Shown here: positions 1-9,079 of the stretch, piece by piece
How the letters are laid out: each line of letters begins with the position of its first letter
Numbering within the stretch: the first letter of the stretch is position 1
Assembly: GCA_020638465.1 (NCBI GenBank)
Contig: JACKIM010000001.1
Span: 434,001-498,000 of the forward strand
Length of the DNA stretch: 64,000 nucleotides
Direction: 5' to 3'
Source of the DNA: Geminicoccaceae bacterium
GTDB taxonomy: Bacteria; Pseudomonadota; Alphaproteobacteria; Geminicoccales; Geminicoccaceae
Notes under the pieces: generated by a model
Told to the model about the DNA's origin: nothing
The model's database searches: none
Seen by the model: only the letters and a program-made list of their open reading frames with translations
Made by a program: the position numbers and the translations under genes

Positions 1-1
1 G

Positions 2-388
2 CTTGCCTGCGACCCGCTGAGCCTCGACGGCTGCCGTGAGCTCGTGCATCGGGTCTATGCCGATCGCGAGGCCAACCGCCGTCACTGCCGGGACTGGACG
101 CCACCCGAGGTGACCGACGGACGTGGCCGCCGGCATGCCTGCGGATCGAGAACGGTGATTAAGCTGCCGCGCTGGGCGCGCACGCCCGCGGTCGTCCTGC
201 ACGAATGCGCCCACGGCCTGTCGCATGACGGTCACGGCCCCGGGTTCGTGCGGACCTATGTCGAACTGCTGGTGGATTTCGCAGGGTTCGAACGGGCCTA
301 CCTCGAACGCACGCTCACCGTGGCCGGCGTGCGGTGCGACGCAGTGTCGGACGGATCGGCCACGGCTCCTCCCGCAACCTTCACCTGA
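2..388 (+). CDS. Partial zincin-like protein (5' end outside window)
   Basis: The reading frame is open from base 2, so the true start lies before the window; an internal GTG at 44 is only a fallback start. The visible part has a zinc-protease signature, HECAH (codons starting at 200), followed by a stretch HDGHGPGF that could supply the third ligand, as in SprT-like and other small zincins. No signal peptide or membrane segment is visible in the part present. Substrate and partners are unknown. The next gene begins about 100 bp later on the same strand and is also unrecognised. Could be a housekeeping metallopeptidase-like protein or a remnant; the fold call is an inference from the motif alone. 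Confidence 0.6.
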   Translation, partial: LACDPLSLDGCRELVHRVYADREANRRHCRDWTPPEVTDGRGRRHACGSRTVIKLPRWARTPAVVLHECAHGLSHDGHGPGFVRTYVELLVDFAGFERAYLERTLTVAGVRCDAVSDGSATAPPATFT

Positions 389-484
389 CGGCGCCATTCC
401 TCCTTCGAGAAAAAAATCCCCTTCGATGACATGCTGGCGCCCATTTACCGGCAATTAACGCGCGCACGGTAAGATGTCCGCGTG

Positions 485-991
485 ATGATGCAATTCGAAC
501 TGACACCGAACGACAGCCTCAAGACGTTTCAATCGGGCCTGCCTGACGTCGGCCCCTTTGACTGTGTCTCGGAGCATGAAAACAGCCGCCGCCGCGTGCT
601 GCTGCTGGGCCATGGCCTCGCCTGGGGCGAAGTGGCGGGAGCGGAGATGCCGCTGGTGGTCTCGTGGCGGGCGCGGATCGTCATGCGGCGGGACAACTGG
701 AACGAGCCGGTCGCCGCCGGCATCGTCACCACTCTTCGCAACCGCATCAACACCATCCGCGGCCGCTGGCTGGTGGACATCCGGACCGAGGCACGCAGTC
801 TTCCGCGCGCGGATGTCCTGAGCCTCGTGCGCGAGGACATCGAGCGCGGCGAGCTTCCCAACAGGTTGCTGTACAACCGCGGGGTCCGCAACATCGTGCT
901 CGAACAGGTCGGACGCCTGCAAAGGCGCGTCGGCGTCGACCCTGCCTTCAACTGGCGCCGTGTCCGCGTCCATATCGACGCCACGTCCTGA
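485..991 (+). CDS. Hypothetical protein, 168 aa
   Basis: Not recognised. The protein has no signal peptide or membrane helix. It is basic and arginine-rich in the second half, with a regular alternation of beta-like and helical segments. Start choice is uncertain: GTG 482, ATG 485 and ATG 488 are consecutive and no strong Shine-Dalgarno precedes them. The codon pattern (GC-rich third positions, charged surface residues) fits a real gene better than the overlapping antisense frame, which is rich in Arg, Pro and Ala. It follows the truncated zincin by about 100 bp and converges with dhaL, whose end is 43 bp away. Confidence 0.55.
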   Translation: MMQFELTPNDSLKTFQSGLPDVGPFDCVSEHENSRRRVLLLGHGLAWGEVAGAEMPLVVSWRARIVMRRDNWNEPVAAGIVTTLRNRINTIRGRWLVDIRTEARSLPRADVLSLVREDIERGELPNRLLYNRGVRNIVLEQVGRLQRRVGVDPAFNWRRVRVHIDATS

Positions 992-1034
992 GACGGGTTT
1001 GCGCCCGACTGTCAGGAGTCGCGGGTGCCGGAAC

Positions 1035-1667
1035 TCAGTCCTGCCGTTCTCGGGTCAGCTCGCCCACCAGCGCCCCGACGATCAGCGCGACCGAACAGGC
1101 GCCCGGATCGATATGCCCCTTGCCGGCGTCGCCCATGGCGGCCGCCTTGCCGCGCATGGGAACCATGTAGCTGGTCCGGTGCAGCGCATGGCCGCAGACG
1201 GAAATGGCGAGATCGTCGAGGCCGTTCTCGTGTCCCTGGCCGATGGCCCTGGACAGCCGGTCGGACAATGGTTGCAGTACGTCGAACATGGTCTTCATGC
1301 CGACATCGACGTCCCCGTCGGCACGCAGACGCTCCACACCGGCTTCCAGCATCCGCGCGAGTTCCCGCGCTCCCGGCCGGCCCTGCGGTGCTGCTGACGC
1401 CATCGCGTCGACGACGCTTGCCATGTAGCGCCCCCCCGCTCCGCCCGCATGCTCGCGGAACAGTAGCGCGGTACGCCGCATGGCCGCTTCCAGCGGCAAT
1501 GCCTCGATCCCGGCCGCCTCGCCCTGCACCGCCTCGATCCCGGCGAGCATGTTGCGACCATGATCGCCGTCGCCCAGCGCCTCGTCGAGCGCATCGAGTT
1601 CGTCACAATGCCTGCCCAGGGTTCCGGCGACCGTATCGATGAGGCGAACATACCATTCACCGCTCAT
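1035..1667 (-). CDS. dhaL: DhaL-like kinase domain protein (Dak phosphatase/ATP-binding subunit)
   Basis: 210 aa, the normal size of DhaL, the ADP/ATP-binding subunit of dihydroxyacetone-type kinases. The diagnostic magnesium-binding motif GDGDHG sits at residues 32-37, and glycine-rich loops such as HAGGAGGRY follow. The chosen ATG has a strong GGGAGG Shine-Dalgarno six bases upstream; a longer frame adds only low-complexity residues. It lies 90 bp downstream of an SDR oxidoreductase on the same strand, so the two are probably co-transcribed. No DhaK, the subunit that binds the triose, is nearby, so the physiological substrate (dihydroxyacetone, erythrulose or another keto-sugar) cannot be told. 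It could act with a DhaK encoded elsewhere. Confidence 0.85.
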   Translation of the reverse strand: MSGEWYVRLIDTVAGTLGRHCDELDALDEALGDGDHGRNMLAGIEAVQGEAAGIEALPLEAAMRRTALLFREHAGGAGGRYMASVVDAMASAAPQGRPGARELARMLEAGVERLRADGDVDVGMKTMFDVLQPLSDRLSRAIGQGHENGLDDLAISVCGHALHRTSYMVPMRGKAAAMGDAGKGHIDPGACSVALIVGALVGELTRERQD

Positions 1668-1756
1668 TCGAGCCTCCCTTGATTGAAGCGGATCGTTGAT
1701 GGTCTCCACTCTGGGCGAACGCGGCCGCCACTGGCAAGGTGGCCCGGTGTCGCTGG

Positions 1757-2563
1757 TCACTCCGGCCGGGGACCGATGTCCTCGCCCGGATCGCCGCGCA
1801 TCGTGTAGCCGCCGTCCACAGGCCAGACCACGCCGGTGATGAAGCCCGAGTCGGGATGGGCCAGGAAGGCGATCACGCGGGCGACCTCCTCAGGCCGTCC
1901 CCAGCGGCCGACCGGCGTCCGTTCGGCGTAGAGGTCGTAGTCGAGCATACCGCGCTGCGCCCGATCACGAAGCACGTCGGTGAAGATGTAACCCGGTGCA
2001 ACGGCATTGACCGTGATGCCATGGCGCGCATTTTCCATCGCCAGCCCACGGGTCAGCCCGTTCATGCCGGTCTTGGCCACGCAGTAGCCCAGCCGGTTCG
2101 GAAGGCCGACGATTCCCAGCACCGACGACAGGTTGATGATGCGCCCGAATCCCGCGGCCCGCATCGCCGGCACGCAGAGATGCGCGAAATGCGCGGCACC
2201 GCCCAGATGAACCGCGAGCATCCGGTTGAAATTGTCCAGAGGCTGGTCGTGATGCGGCATGACCGCCTGCGGCATGATACCGGCATTGTTGACCAGGACC
2301 GACACCGATCGGAGTTCGACGGAGATCCGCTCCAGAGCCACCCTGCAGGCATCCGCATCCGTTACGTCCGCCTGCGCCCCGCAAGCGCGGACACCGGCTT
2401 GTCCGGCGACATCAGCTGCCGCAGCCTCGGCGGCATCGCCATCCAGATCGACGATTGCGATGTCGGCCCCCATCGCCGCCAGCGCCCGCGCCGTCGCCAG
2501 GCCGATGCCGCGTGCGCCCCCCGTCACCAGCGCGGTCCGGCCCGCAAGCCCGTCTCGTGCCAT
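1757..2563 (-). CDS. SDR family oxidoreductase
   Basis: 268 aa classical short-chain dehydrogenase. Visible signatures are the cofactor motif TGGARGIG (14-21), NNAG (92-95), the catalytic Ser in INLSS (about 147), and YCVAK with Tyr160 and Lys164. An Asp at the end of the second strand (IVDLDGD) favours NAD over NADP. The ATG at 2563 has GGGGAGG at good spacing; an upstream TTG is less likely. First gene of a probable two-gene unit with dhaL, suggesting polyol or keto-sugar oxidation followed by phosphorylation. The exact substrate is unknown; a FabG-like role cannot be excluded, but the neighbourhood is not fatty-acid synthesis. Confidence 0.88.
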   Translation of the reverse strand: MARDGLAGRTALVTGGARGIGLATARALAAMGADIAIVDLDGDAAEAAAADVAGQAGVRACGAQADVTDADACRVALERISVELRSVSVLVNNAGIMPQAVMPHHDQPLDNFNRMLAVHLGGAAHFAHLCVPAMRAAGFGRIINLSSVLGIVGLPNRLGYCVAKTGMNGLTRGLAMENARHGITVNAVAPGYIFTDVLRDRAQRGMLDYDLYAERTPVGRWGRPEEVARVIAFLAHPDSGFITGVVWPVDGGYTMRGDPGEDIGPRPE

Positions 2564-2798
2564 TGTCAACCTCCCCTTGATGTCACCCGACAGATGGTAG
2601 CGAAAGACCGCAGGATGGGAAGTCCATCAAAGGGAAATCCCCGACCGCCGGTTCTCCCCGCGATCGAACCGCCGGCCATGCCCGAACGGGCAAAAACCGT
2701 GGCCGGTCATCCGCATGGGCCAGCCACGGCTTGCCCGGCGTGGTCAGGCCCGTTACATCAGCGTCAAGGACATCACACTCACAGCCGCATGGAATGTC

Positions 2799-3803
2799 AT
2801 GGAAACGCGCGGAAATCTCGTCGACCTCATCGGCAACACCCCTCTTCTCCGCCTGCGCCACCTGTCGGACGAGACCGGCTGCGAGATCCTGGGCAAGTGC
2901 GAGTTCCTCAATCCGGGCGGGTCGATCAAGGATCGCGCGGCACTCGCCATTATCGAGGATGCCGAAGCGAGCGGCCACCTGCGGCCGGGGGGCCTGATCG
3001 TCGAGGGAACGGCCGGAAATACCGGCATCGGCCTTGCCGTGGTGGGCAATGCCAAGGGTTATCGGACGGTCATCGTCATCCCCGAAACGCAGAGCCAGGA
3101 AAAGAAAGACATGATCCGGGCCTGCGGGGCGAAGCTGATCGAGGTACCGGCCGTCCCCTACAGGGATGACAACAATTATGTGAAATATTCGGGCAGGCTG
3201 GCCGCCGAACTGGCACAGAGTGAGAAGAACGGCGCCATATGGGCCAACCAGTTCGATAACGTCGCCAACCGCAATGGCCACTTCAACCACCTTGGCGTCG
3301 AGATCTGGCGCCAGACGGAAGGCCGGATCGACGCATTCACCTGTGCCGTCGGCACGGGCGGAACGCTTGCGGGCGTCGCCATGCGGCTCAAGAAGGAAAA
3401 GCCGGGCGTCCGCATCCAGCTTGCCGATCCGATGGGTGCGGCCCTTTATCACTATGTCAGGCACGGTGAGTTGAAGGCGGAGGGAAGTTCGATCACCGAA
3501 GGTATCGGCCAGGGGCGAATCACTGCCAACCTGGAAGATGCCCCCATCGATGACGCCTACCAGATCACCGATGCCGAAGCCCTGCCCTATCTCTACCGGA
3601 TCATTCAGGAAGAGGGACTGGTCCTGGGCGGGTCCTCCGCCATCAATGTCGCCTCGGCGGTGCGGCTCGCCAGAGAGATGGGTCCGGGTCACACCATCGT
3701 CACCGTCCTTTGCGATTATGGCTCGCGCTATCAATCCAAGCTTTTCAATCCGGCATTCCTGCGCGAGAAGGACTTGCCGGTACCGCCCTGGTTCGAAGGC
3801 TGA
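2799..3803 (+). CDS. cysK: Cysteine synthase A (O-acetylserine sulfhydrylase)
   Basis: 334 aa PLP enzyme that makes cysteine from O-acetylserine and sulfide in the cytosol. The PLP lysine is in GGSIKDR (Lys44), the substrate loop is TAGNTG (71-76), and the phosphate-binding glycines are in GTGGT. The C-terminal tail, ending near PWFEG, is of the longer alphaproteobacterial type. Start chosen at ATG 2799 because the protein then begins directly before the conserved LVDLIGNTPL segment; there is no strong Shine-Dalgarno, and the frame stays open upstream. About 55 bp later sseA begins, so sulfur assimilation and sulfur transfer appear linked. A beta-cystathionase-like variant is possible but less likely. 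Confidence 0.9.
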   Translation: METRGNLVDLIGNTPLLRLRHLSDETGCEILGKCEFLNPGGSIKDRAALAIIEDAEASGHLRPGGLIVEGTAGNTGIGLAVVGNAKGYRTVIVIPETQSQEKKDMIRACGAKLIEVPAVPYRDDNNYVKYSGRLAAELAQSEKNGAIWANQFDNVANRNGHFNHLGVEIWRQTEGRIDAFTCAVGTGGTLAGVAMRLKKEKPGVRIQLADPMGAALYHYVRHGELKAEGSSITEGIGQGRITANLEDAPIDDAYQITDAEALPYLYRIIQEEGLVLGGSSAINVASAVRLAREMGPGHTIVTVLCDYGSRYQSKLFNPAFLREKDLPVPPWFEG

Positions 3804-3858
3804 ACCATCCGGTGCCGGCTGCGCCGCATCGCACCGCAAGAACAGGAGAAACGCGCCG

Positions 3859-4707
3859 ATGGCCCTGTCATCGAACTCGCCACTGGTCACCACCGCATGG
3901 CTTGCGGAAAATCTTCCGGCGCCCGATCTGCGTGTGGTGGATGCCACCTGGTTCATGCCCAGTACCGGCCGGGATGCAAGGCGGGAATATGACGATGCCC
4001 ATATCCCCGGTGCCGTCCATTTCGACATCGATGATATCGCCGACGAGAAATCCGACCTGCCGCACATGGTGCCAAGCCCGGTGAAATTCGCGGCGCGCGT
4101 GCGCAAGCTGGGACTGGGCGATGGCTCGCGCATCGTCGTCTATGACAACAACCTGTTCGCCGCCAGTGCCCGTGCATGGTGGATGTTCCGCCTGTTCGGC
4201 CATGACGACGTCGCGGTGCTCGACGGCGGGCTGGGCAAGTGGGTTGCCGAAGGGCGCGAGGTCGAGGACCTGCCATCACGTCCGACCGAACGGCACTTCA
4301 CCTCAAGGCAGAACAATTTCCTGCTGCGTGACATCGACCAGATGCGCGGCAATCTCACCTCGCGGCGCGAGCAGGTGCTCGATGCCCGGCCATCAGGCCG
4401 CTTCGATGGCAGCGAACCCGAGCCGCGGCCGGGCCTGCGCGGCGGCCATATCCCCGGCAGCCGGAACCTGCCGGCCGGTGATGTGATCGCCGCCGACGGA
4501 ACCCTGAAAACGGCAGCGGAACTGGCATCGCTGGTGGATACGGCCGGCATCGACATGTCCCGTCCGGTAACGACGACCTGCGGCTCCGGCGTCACCGCAG
4601 CCACGCTCGCCCTGGCCCTGGCCGTCATCGGCAAGAGCGATGTCGCCGTCTACGACGGTTCGTGGTCCGAGTGGGGAGCACAACCCGATACTCCGGTCGA
4701 ACGCTGA
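3859..4707 (+). CDS. sseA: 3-mercaptopyruvate sulfurtransferase
   Basis: 282 aa, two tandem rhodanese domains, as in TST/MST enzymes. The C-terminal active-site loop is CGSGVTA (241-247), the MST-type signature, as opposed to the CRKGVT-type loop of thiosulfate sulfurtransferases. The N-terminal domain has no cysteine in the equivalent place, as usual. Transfers sulfur from 3-mercaptopyruvate to thiol acceptors or cyanide. ATG 3859 is preceded by AGGAG. It follows cysK and is followed two bases after its stop by a GNAT gene, so the three genes are probably one transcript. Confidence 0.92.
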   Translation: MALSSNSPLVTTAWLAENLPAPDLRVVDATWFMPSTGRDARREYDDAHIPGAVHFDIDDIADEKSDLPHMVPSPVKFAARVRKLGLGDGSRIVVYDNNLFAASARAWWMFRLFGHDDVAVLDGGLGKWVAEGREVEDLPSRPTERHFTSRQNNFLLRDIDQMRGNLTSRREQVLDARPSGRFDGSEPEPRPGLRGGHIPGSRNLPAGDVIAADGTLKTAAELASLVDTAGIDMSRPVTTTCGSGVTAATLALALAVIGKSDVAVYDGSWSEWGAQPDTPVER

Positions 4708-4709
4708 GA

Positions 4710-5318
4710 ATGCCGGACACGCCAGCAGAGGATGCGACCGGACGTCCCAAGGTCGTCGGGCGGGTGCAGGCGACGGTCAGCTATCTGGAAATGCTGAAGC
4801 GCCCGGTCTCCGCTCCCCTGCAACCGCCCGCCGAGGGCTGCGAAATCGTCAAGGCCATCCGGCCGACCGTCGCGTTCTACCGGTTTCTCTACGGGACCGT
4901 CGGTGGGCCATGGCTCTGGTGGTCACGGCGCTACCTGAGAGATGAAGAACTTGTCGCCATTATCCATGATGAGAAGGTCGACATTCGCGTACTCTGGGTC
5001 CACGGGGTCCCGGCTGGCTTCGTCGAATTCGACGGCCGCGAGGACGGCGAGGTCGAACTGGCGTTCTTCGGGCTGATGCCTGAATTCATAGGTCGCGGGC
5101 TGGGGCGATACCTGCTGGACTGGTCGGTCCATCATGCCTGGCGGCGGCCGATCCGGCGGCTTTGGGTCCATACCTGCGATCTCGATCACCCGCGTGCTCT
5201 CGCCGGTTATGAAAATGCGGGCTTTTCCCTCTTCGATCGCGAACAGTCTTACGAGAACTTGCTGGAAAACATGACACTACCACAACATGTAGCGGACAGG
5301 ATAATTGAAGCGCCATAG
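4710..5318 (+). CDS. GNAT family N-acetyltransferase
   Basis: 202 aa. The C-terminal two thirds show the GNAT fold: an acetyl-CoA pyrophosphate-binding segment around EFIGRGLGRYLL and a following helix, then a strand-rich end (ALAGYENAGF). The first 60 residues are not recognised. ATG 4710 starts two bases after the sseA stop, so translation is probably coupled. Similar acetyltransferases commonly sit next to sseA in alphaproteobacteria, but the acceptor substrate is unknown. No membrane segment. Confidence 0.85.
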   Translation: MPDTPAEDATGRPKVVGRVQATVSYLEMLKRPVSAPLQPPAEGCEIVKAIRPTVAFYRFLYGTVGGPWLWWSRRYLRDEELVAIIHDEKVDIRVLWVHGVPAGFVEFDGREDGEVELAFFGLMPEFIGRGLGRYLLDWSVHHAWRRPIRRLWVHTCDLDHPRALAGYENAGFSLFDREQSYENLLENMTLPQHVADRIIEAP

Positions 5319-5483
5319 ATACTGGCCATCATCGTGTTGCTGCGCTACAGCATGCCTGTCCGGTGCGGAACAGGCGGCACGATCCTGCCACCGGGTCGAT
5401 CACGCCTGTCAAACCGCATGGAGGGGATCAGTCAGGATTACGGCACAGGGGACGTCCCTGTGTCATGCGAGGAGCCATAGGCG

Positions 5484-6134
5484 ATGATCAGCGAAGCCCG
5501 ACAGGCTGACATTCTGGGTGAGCGTTTGCGTGACGTCGGCTTCAGTGATCGTGCCGTGGGCCTGATTCTCGAACAGGTCCAGAGCCTGCGACAGGAATTT
5601 CCACCGACTGGGCCGTCGACCGTAACTGCGGTGTCCCCGGGCCTCGACGAAGATGCGACGGCCTATGAGGTCGATCGCACGGTCGAGGTATCGGCCGAGG
5701 AGCAAACCGTGACAACCGGAGCACGTCCCCGTCCGGCACGTGTCGACACCCCCACGAGTTCCACGCCCGACGCCATCGACACCCCGGAAGGCCAGTTGAT
5801 CGAGCCCGACCTGCCCGTGTTGGGTGCAGGGCTGATTGTCTGGGTCATGGTGCTGGTCGGCAGCTGGTCCGGGCTGAGTTGCTCGCCCACCCTTCTCGGA
5901 GTAGGCGAGGTCGAGATCGTCGGCAGCGGTTGCGGGGTATCGGCCCCCGGCTTGCTGAGTTTTGCCGGCCTTGTCACCGTATTGTGGCTGCTGGCGCCGG
6001 CAGCGTGGAATCCCCTGCGCAGCCTGCTGCGCCTGCCCCGCCTCGCCATCCAGCCGGCGCTGCGGGCCATGGCCATCTGGCTGGGCCTGTCTCTGCTCAT
6101 CCTCACCACGCTGGTCATGGCCTCGTTGTCCTGA
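5484..6134 (+). CDS. Hypothetical membrane protein, 216 aa
   Basis: Not recognised as a named family. The N-terminal about 40 residues are helical and charged (EARQADILGERLRDVGF), followed by a Pro/Thr/Glu-rich linker (about 40-110) and three hydrophobic segments, around GAGLIVWVMVLVGSW, LLSFAGLVTVLWLLAP and the C-terminal LGLSLLILTTLVMASL. It is thus a cytoplasmic domain joined to a small membrane domain. GGAG lies about nine bases upstream of ATG 5484. A 1.1-kb antisense frame covers the same DNA, but its composition (Gln/Arg/Gly-rich) marks it as a shadow. It stands alone between the sulfur genes and an iron-binding protein gene. Confidence 0.65.
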   Translation: MISEARQADILGERLRDVGFSDRAVGLILEQVQSLRQEFPPTGPSTVTAVSPGLDEDATAYEVDRTVEVSAEEQTVTTGARPRPARVDTPTSSTPDAIDTPEGQLIEPDLPVLGAGLIVWVMVLVGSWSGLSCSPTLLGVGEVEIVGSGCGVSAPGLLSFAGLVTVLWLLAPAAWNPLRSLLRLPRLAIQPALRAMAIWLGLSLLILTTLVMASLS

Positions 6135-6266
6135 GCGGTACCGTGAACGGTCGCGGCCAGTTTTGAACTGATCCAATTCCGAACAGTGACGATTGGCGTT
6201 GAGATCCGCGCCTCTCGATGCGAGATCCTTGCGCATCGATTGCACACAAGCTCCGGAGAGCGCCCC

Positions 6267-7292
6267 ATGCCGAGAGGCCGACTGAAACACTGGATCCTCG
6301 CCACCCCCCTGTTGCTGGCGGCGCTGCCGCTGCAGGCAGCCGAACTCAATCTCTACAGCTCGCGCCACTACGATACCGACGAAAAACTCTACAGCGCGTT
6401 CACCGAAGAAACCGGCATCCGGGTCAACCGCATCGACGGCGATGCCGACGAACTCATCGAACGCATCCGGCTGGAGGGCGAAAGCAGCCCCGCCGACGTG
6501 CTGATCACCGTCGACGCGGGCCGGTTGTGGCGGGCCGAGGAGGCCGGCATCTTCGCGTCGCTGCATTCCGAGGTCCTGGAAAGCAGGATACCGGCTTCCT
6601 TGCGCGATCCCGATGGCCGGTGGTTCGGATTCACCACCCGCGCACGCGTGATCGTCTACGACAAGGACCGCGTCGATCCCTCGTTGATCCAGACCTACGA
6701 GGATCTCGCCGATCCCGAACTCAAGGGACTGGTCTGCATCCGCAGCAGCACCAACATGTACAACCTGTCATTGCTGGCGAGCATCATCGAACATGACGGC
6801 GTGGATGCGGCCACTGACTGGGCCAAAGGAGTGGTGGGCAACTTCGCCCGCGCACCGGAAGGCAACGACACGTCGCAGATCGAGGCCGTGGCTGCCGGTC
6901 AATGTGGCGTTGCGCTGGCCAACAGCTATTACGTCGCCAGGATCATGAATGCCGGCGATGATGCCAGCAGGGAAGTCGCCGGCAGGATCTCCGTGATCTT
7001 TCCCAATCAGGCCGACCGCGGCACCCACATCAACATTTCCGGTGCCGGCATGATCGCCTCCGCGCCGCACAAGGACGAGGCCAGGGCTTTTCTCGAATTT
7101 CTTGCCAGCGACGAGGCCCAGGCACTGCTGGCCAATGGCAACAACGAATATGCCGTGGTCGAAGGTGTGAAACTCGACAATCCGGCACTGGACGAGCTGG
7201 GCTCCTTCAAGGCCGATCCCGTCAATGTCCAGGTGCTCGGCGAGAACCAGCCTCTGGCACAGATCGTGTTCGACGAGGCCGGATGGCGCTGA
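6267..7292 (+). CDS. fbpA: Periplasmic Fe(3+)-binding protein of an ABC importer
   Basis: 341 aa extracellular solute-binding protein of the FbpA/FutA/IdiA type. A signal peptide is clear (basic start, hydrophobic LATPLLLAALPL, cleavage near LQAAEL). The mature protein begins with the family-typical LNLYSSRHYDTDE and carries the late tyrosine pair ANSYYVA that binds ferric iron. ATG 6267 has GGAGAG eight bases before it. The permease and ATPase genes are not adjacent: the next gene is a convergent rhodanese. It must therefore work with components encoded elsewhere. Specificity for ferric iron is a family inference. Confidence 0.88.
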   Translation: MPRGRLKHWILATPLLLAALPLQAAELNLYSSRHYDTDEKLYSAFTEETGIRVNRIDGDADELIERIRLEGESSPADVLITVDAGRLWRAEEAGIFASLHSEVLESRIPASLRDPDGRWFGFTTRARVIVYDKDRVDPSLIQTYEDLADPELKGLVCIRSSTNMYNLSLLASIIEHDGVDAATDWAKGVVGNFARAPEGNDTSQIEAVAAGQCGVALANSYYVARIMNAGDDASREVAGRISVIFPNQADRGTHINISGAGMIASAPHKDEARAFLEFLASDEAQALLANGNNEYAVVEGVKLDNPALDELGSFKADPVNVQVLGENQPLAQIVFDEAGWR

Positions 7293-7345
7293 TCTGAAGA
7301 CCGGTATCGTCCGGGCACGGCTATATGGGATCGCGTTCTTCGGGC

Positions 7346-7714
7346 TCAGTCCCACTCCTCGCCGAGCCCGGCGATCCCGCAACCGAGATGGGCGACATCC
7401 GTGTAGCCCATCTCCATGAGGGTGACGGCTCCCAATGCCGAACGTCCCCCTACTGCACAATACAGCAGAATGGGTCGGTCCTCGCTGAATTGCGGATTGT
7501 ACAACGGACTCGCCGGGTCGGCGACAAATTCGAGCAGCCCGCGAGGCACGTGGACAGCGCCCTCGATCATGCCTTCATCGATCTCCTCGCCTTCGCGCAG
7601 GTCGACGATGAGAACATCGGCAGAAGCGATCCACGCCCGTGCAGCGTCCATATCGAGCGACCGGACACGGGCGAGCGCCTCGGCAACCATCGCCAGGCTC
7701 GAACGGATCGCCAT
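7346..7714 (-). CDS. Single-domain rhodanese-like protein
   Basis: 122 aa, one rhodanese domain. The catalytic cysteine is Cys86 in the loop CAVGGRS (86-92), and the N-terminal motif VLIVDLREGEE matches the CH2A region. Likely carries persulfide sulfur in the cytosol. ATG 7714 has a perfect AAGGAGG at ideal spacing; upstream in-frame codons add a low-complexity extension without a ribosome site. The gene lies 85 bp downstream of the decarboxylase on the same strand and may share its transcript. Confidence 0.9.
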   Translation of the reverse strand: MAIRSSLAMVAEALARVRSLDMDAARAWIASADVLIVDLREGEEIDEGMIEGAVHVPRGLLEFVADPASPLYNPQFSEDRPILLYCAVGGRSALGAVTLMEMGYTDVAHLGCGIAGLGEEWD

Positions 7715-7799
7715 GCCAGCCTCCTTATCTCGTCGATTGCCTCCGGTGCGAGAAATTACAGTCAACACGAGCCATATCCGTTTGGCGACAGGCGCCCGA

Positions 7800-8969
7800 T
7801 CAGGATGTCGTGATCGACAGTGGCAGAACGATGCCCCGCTCCTCCCGTTCATCGACGTCGACAATCTCACCATAGCCGAATCCGTTGAAACGGGTCTTGA
7901 GCGCTATGCTGTAGGCACCGGTGAGATCGAAGCGCACCCAATGATCACGAGCGATATCATTGGGAAGCCGATATGGGGTATAGAGCTTGTCCGTGGGGTC
8001 GCACGTCACCCCCATGATCTCGAACTCGGCGAGCGGCCCCGAAGGCGGATCGCCGTCGAGCGCCATCGCGGTAGCCGGAAAATGGATCCTGCCGGTCATC
8101 GATTCCGAAAGGGAGCCCCACACGCCTTCATTGACATACAATCTGGAACCCTTTCGCAGCAGCACACGAGCCAGAGTGGTGAAGGCCGGCGCGGCGATAG
8201 CTCTTCCGGGCTCGCACAGGATACGGGTCGCAGGAGGCAGGTCGAGTTTCGCTACCTCGTCGGCAATGACGGAAAAGATCGACCGGAGCGGCACCTCGAC
8301 CGTCCCTCCGTAGGCAGCAGGAAAGCCGCCTCCCACATCGAGCGCAAGGACCGGTACCGCGGCCTCCCGCATCACGTCGCCGCACAACCGGATGGCCCTG
8401 GTCCATGCAGTCGGATCCGTCACCTGCGAGCCCACGTGAAAGCACAGACCCACGGAAAACCCCTCGAAAGCGGCCTTTTGCATCAGCGCCACCGTATCGG
8501 CGGGCGTCGCACCGAATTTGGCCGACAGGTCGTAGGTCGCATCCCCCGGTGTCGCCATGCGCACCATCACGGTCGTCGAATAGCGATCGCCGTGAATGGC
8601 TTCCTCGATCTTGCCCAGTTCATCCCGATGGTCGACGGCGAAGTGGTTGACGCCAAAACGGTGCGAAGCGGCATCGATCTCTTCCACCGTCTTGACCGGA
8701 TGCATGAAGAACAGTTCGCTCTTCGGCGCCATTGTCCTCGCCAGTTCAATCTCCGGCATCGAGGCGACATCGAACTGATGGAAGCCGCAATCGACCAGTG
8801 TACGCAGCAATCTTGGCTCGGGATTGCACTTGACCGCATACATCGGTTCGCCGGGAAAATCCTTGAGGAAGGTCTCGGCGGCCCGTTGAAGACGCCCTTG
8901 ATGCAGACAGTAGAGCGTGCCATCGGGGCGCCGCGCCCTCAGGGCCTCGAGCTCAGACCGATAGTGCAT
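7800..8969 (-). CDS. Type III PLP-dependent decarboxylase (ornithine/lysine decarboxylase family)
   Basis: 389 aa, alanine-racemase-fold decarboxylase. The PLP lysine is in PMYAVKCNP (Lys47), the phosphate-binding segment is CEPGRAI, and the catalytic cysteine is in the GVTCDPTD loop near the C-terminus, the region that defines the basic amino-acid decarboxylases. Converts ornithine, and possibly lysine, to the diamine, feeding polyamine synthesis. Bacterial members often accept both, and the substrate cannot be read safely. ATG 8969 follows AAGGGCGG; a TTG 18 bases upstream is a less likely start. The polyamine link is notable because a fused spermidine-synthase-like protein lies at 22-24 kb. 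Confidence 0.88.
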   Translation of the reverse strand: MHYRSELEALRARRPDGTLYCLHQGRLQRAAETFLKDFPGEPMYAVKCNPEPRLLRTLVDCGFHQFDVASMPEIELARTMAPKSELFFMHPVKTVEEIDAASHRFGVNHFAVDHRDELGKIEEAIHGDRYSTTVMVRMATPGDATYDLSAKFGATPADTVALMQKAAFEGFSVGLCFHVGSQVTDPTAWTRAIRLCGDVMREAAVPVLALDVGGGFPAAYGGTVEVPLRSIFSVIADEVAKLDLPPATRILCEPGRAIAAPAFTTLARVLLRKGSRLYVNEGVWGSLSESMTGRIHFPATAMALDGDPPSGPLAEFEIMGVTCDPTDKLYTPYRLPNDIARDHWVRFDLTGAYSIALKTRFNGFGYGEIVDVDEREERGIVLPLSITTS

Positions 8970-9079
8970 TCGACCGCCCTTGTTCAATTTCCGGTTGATC
9001 GAATATGTAACAGTTTGGTGTCAAAATCCATAGGAGGAAAACGCGAGACGTTGATATTCACTTGTGGCATATCGGTGAC

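Noticed and set aside
2583..4133. Long minus-strand frame opposite cysK and sseA
   Set aside because: Shadow of strongly conserved coding sequence on the plus strand.
5463..6566. 1.1-kb minus-strand frame opposite the small membrane protein and fbpA start
   Set aside because: Gln/Arg/Gly-rich, no domain, and it runs across the clear fbpA signal peptide.
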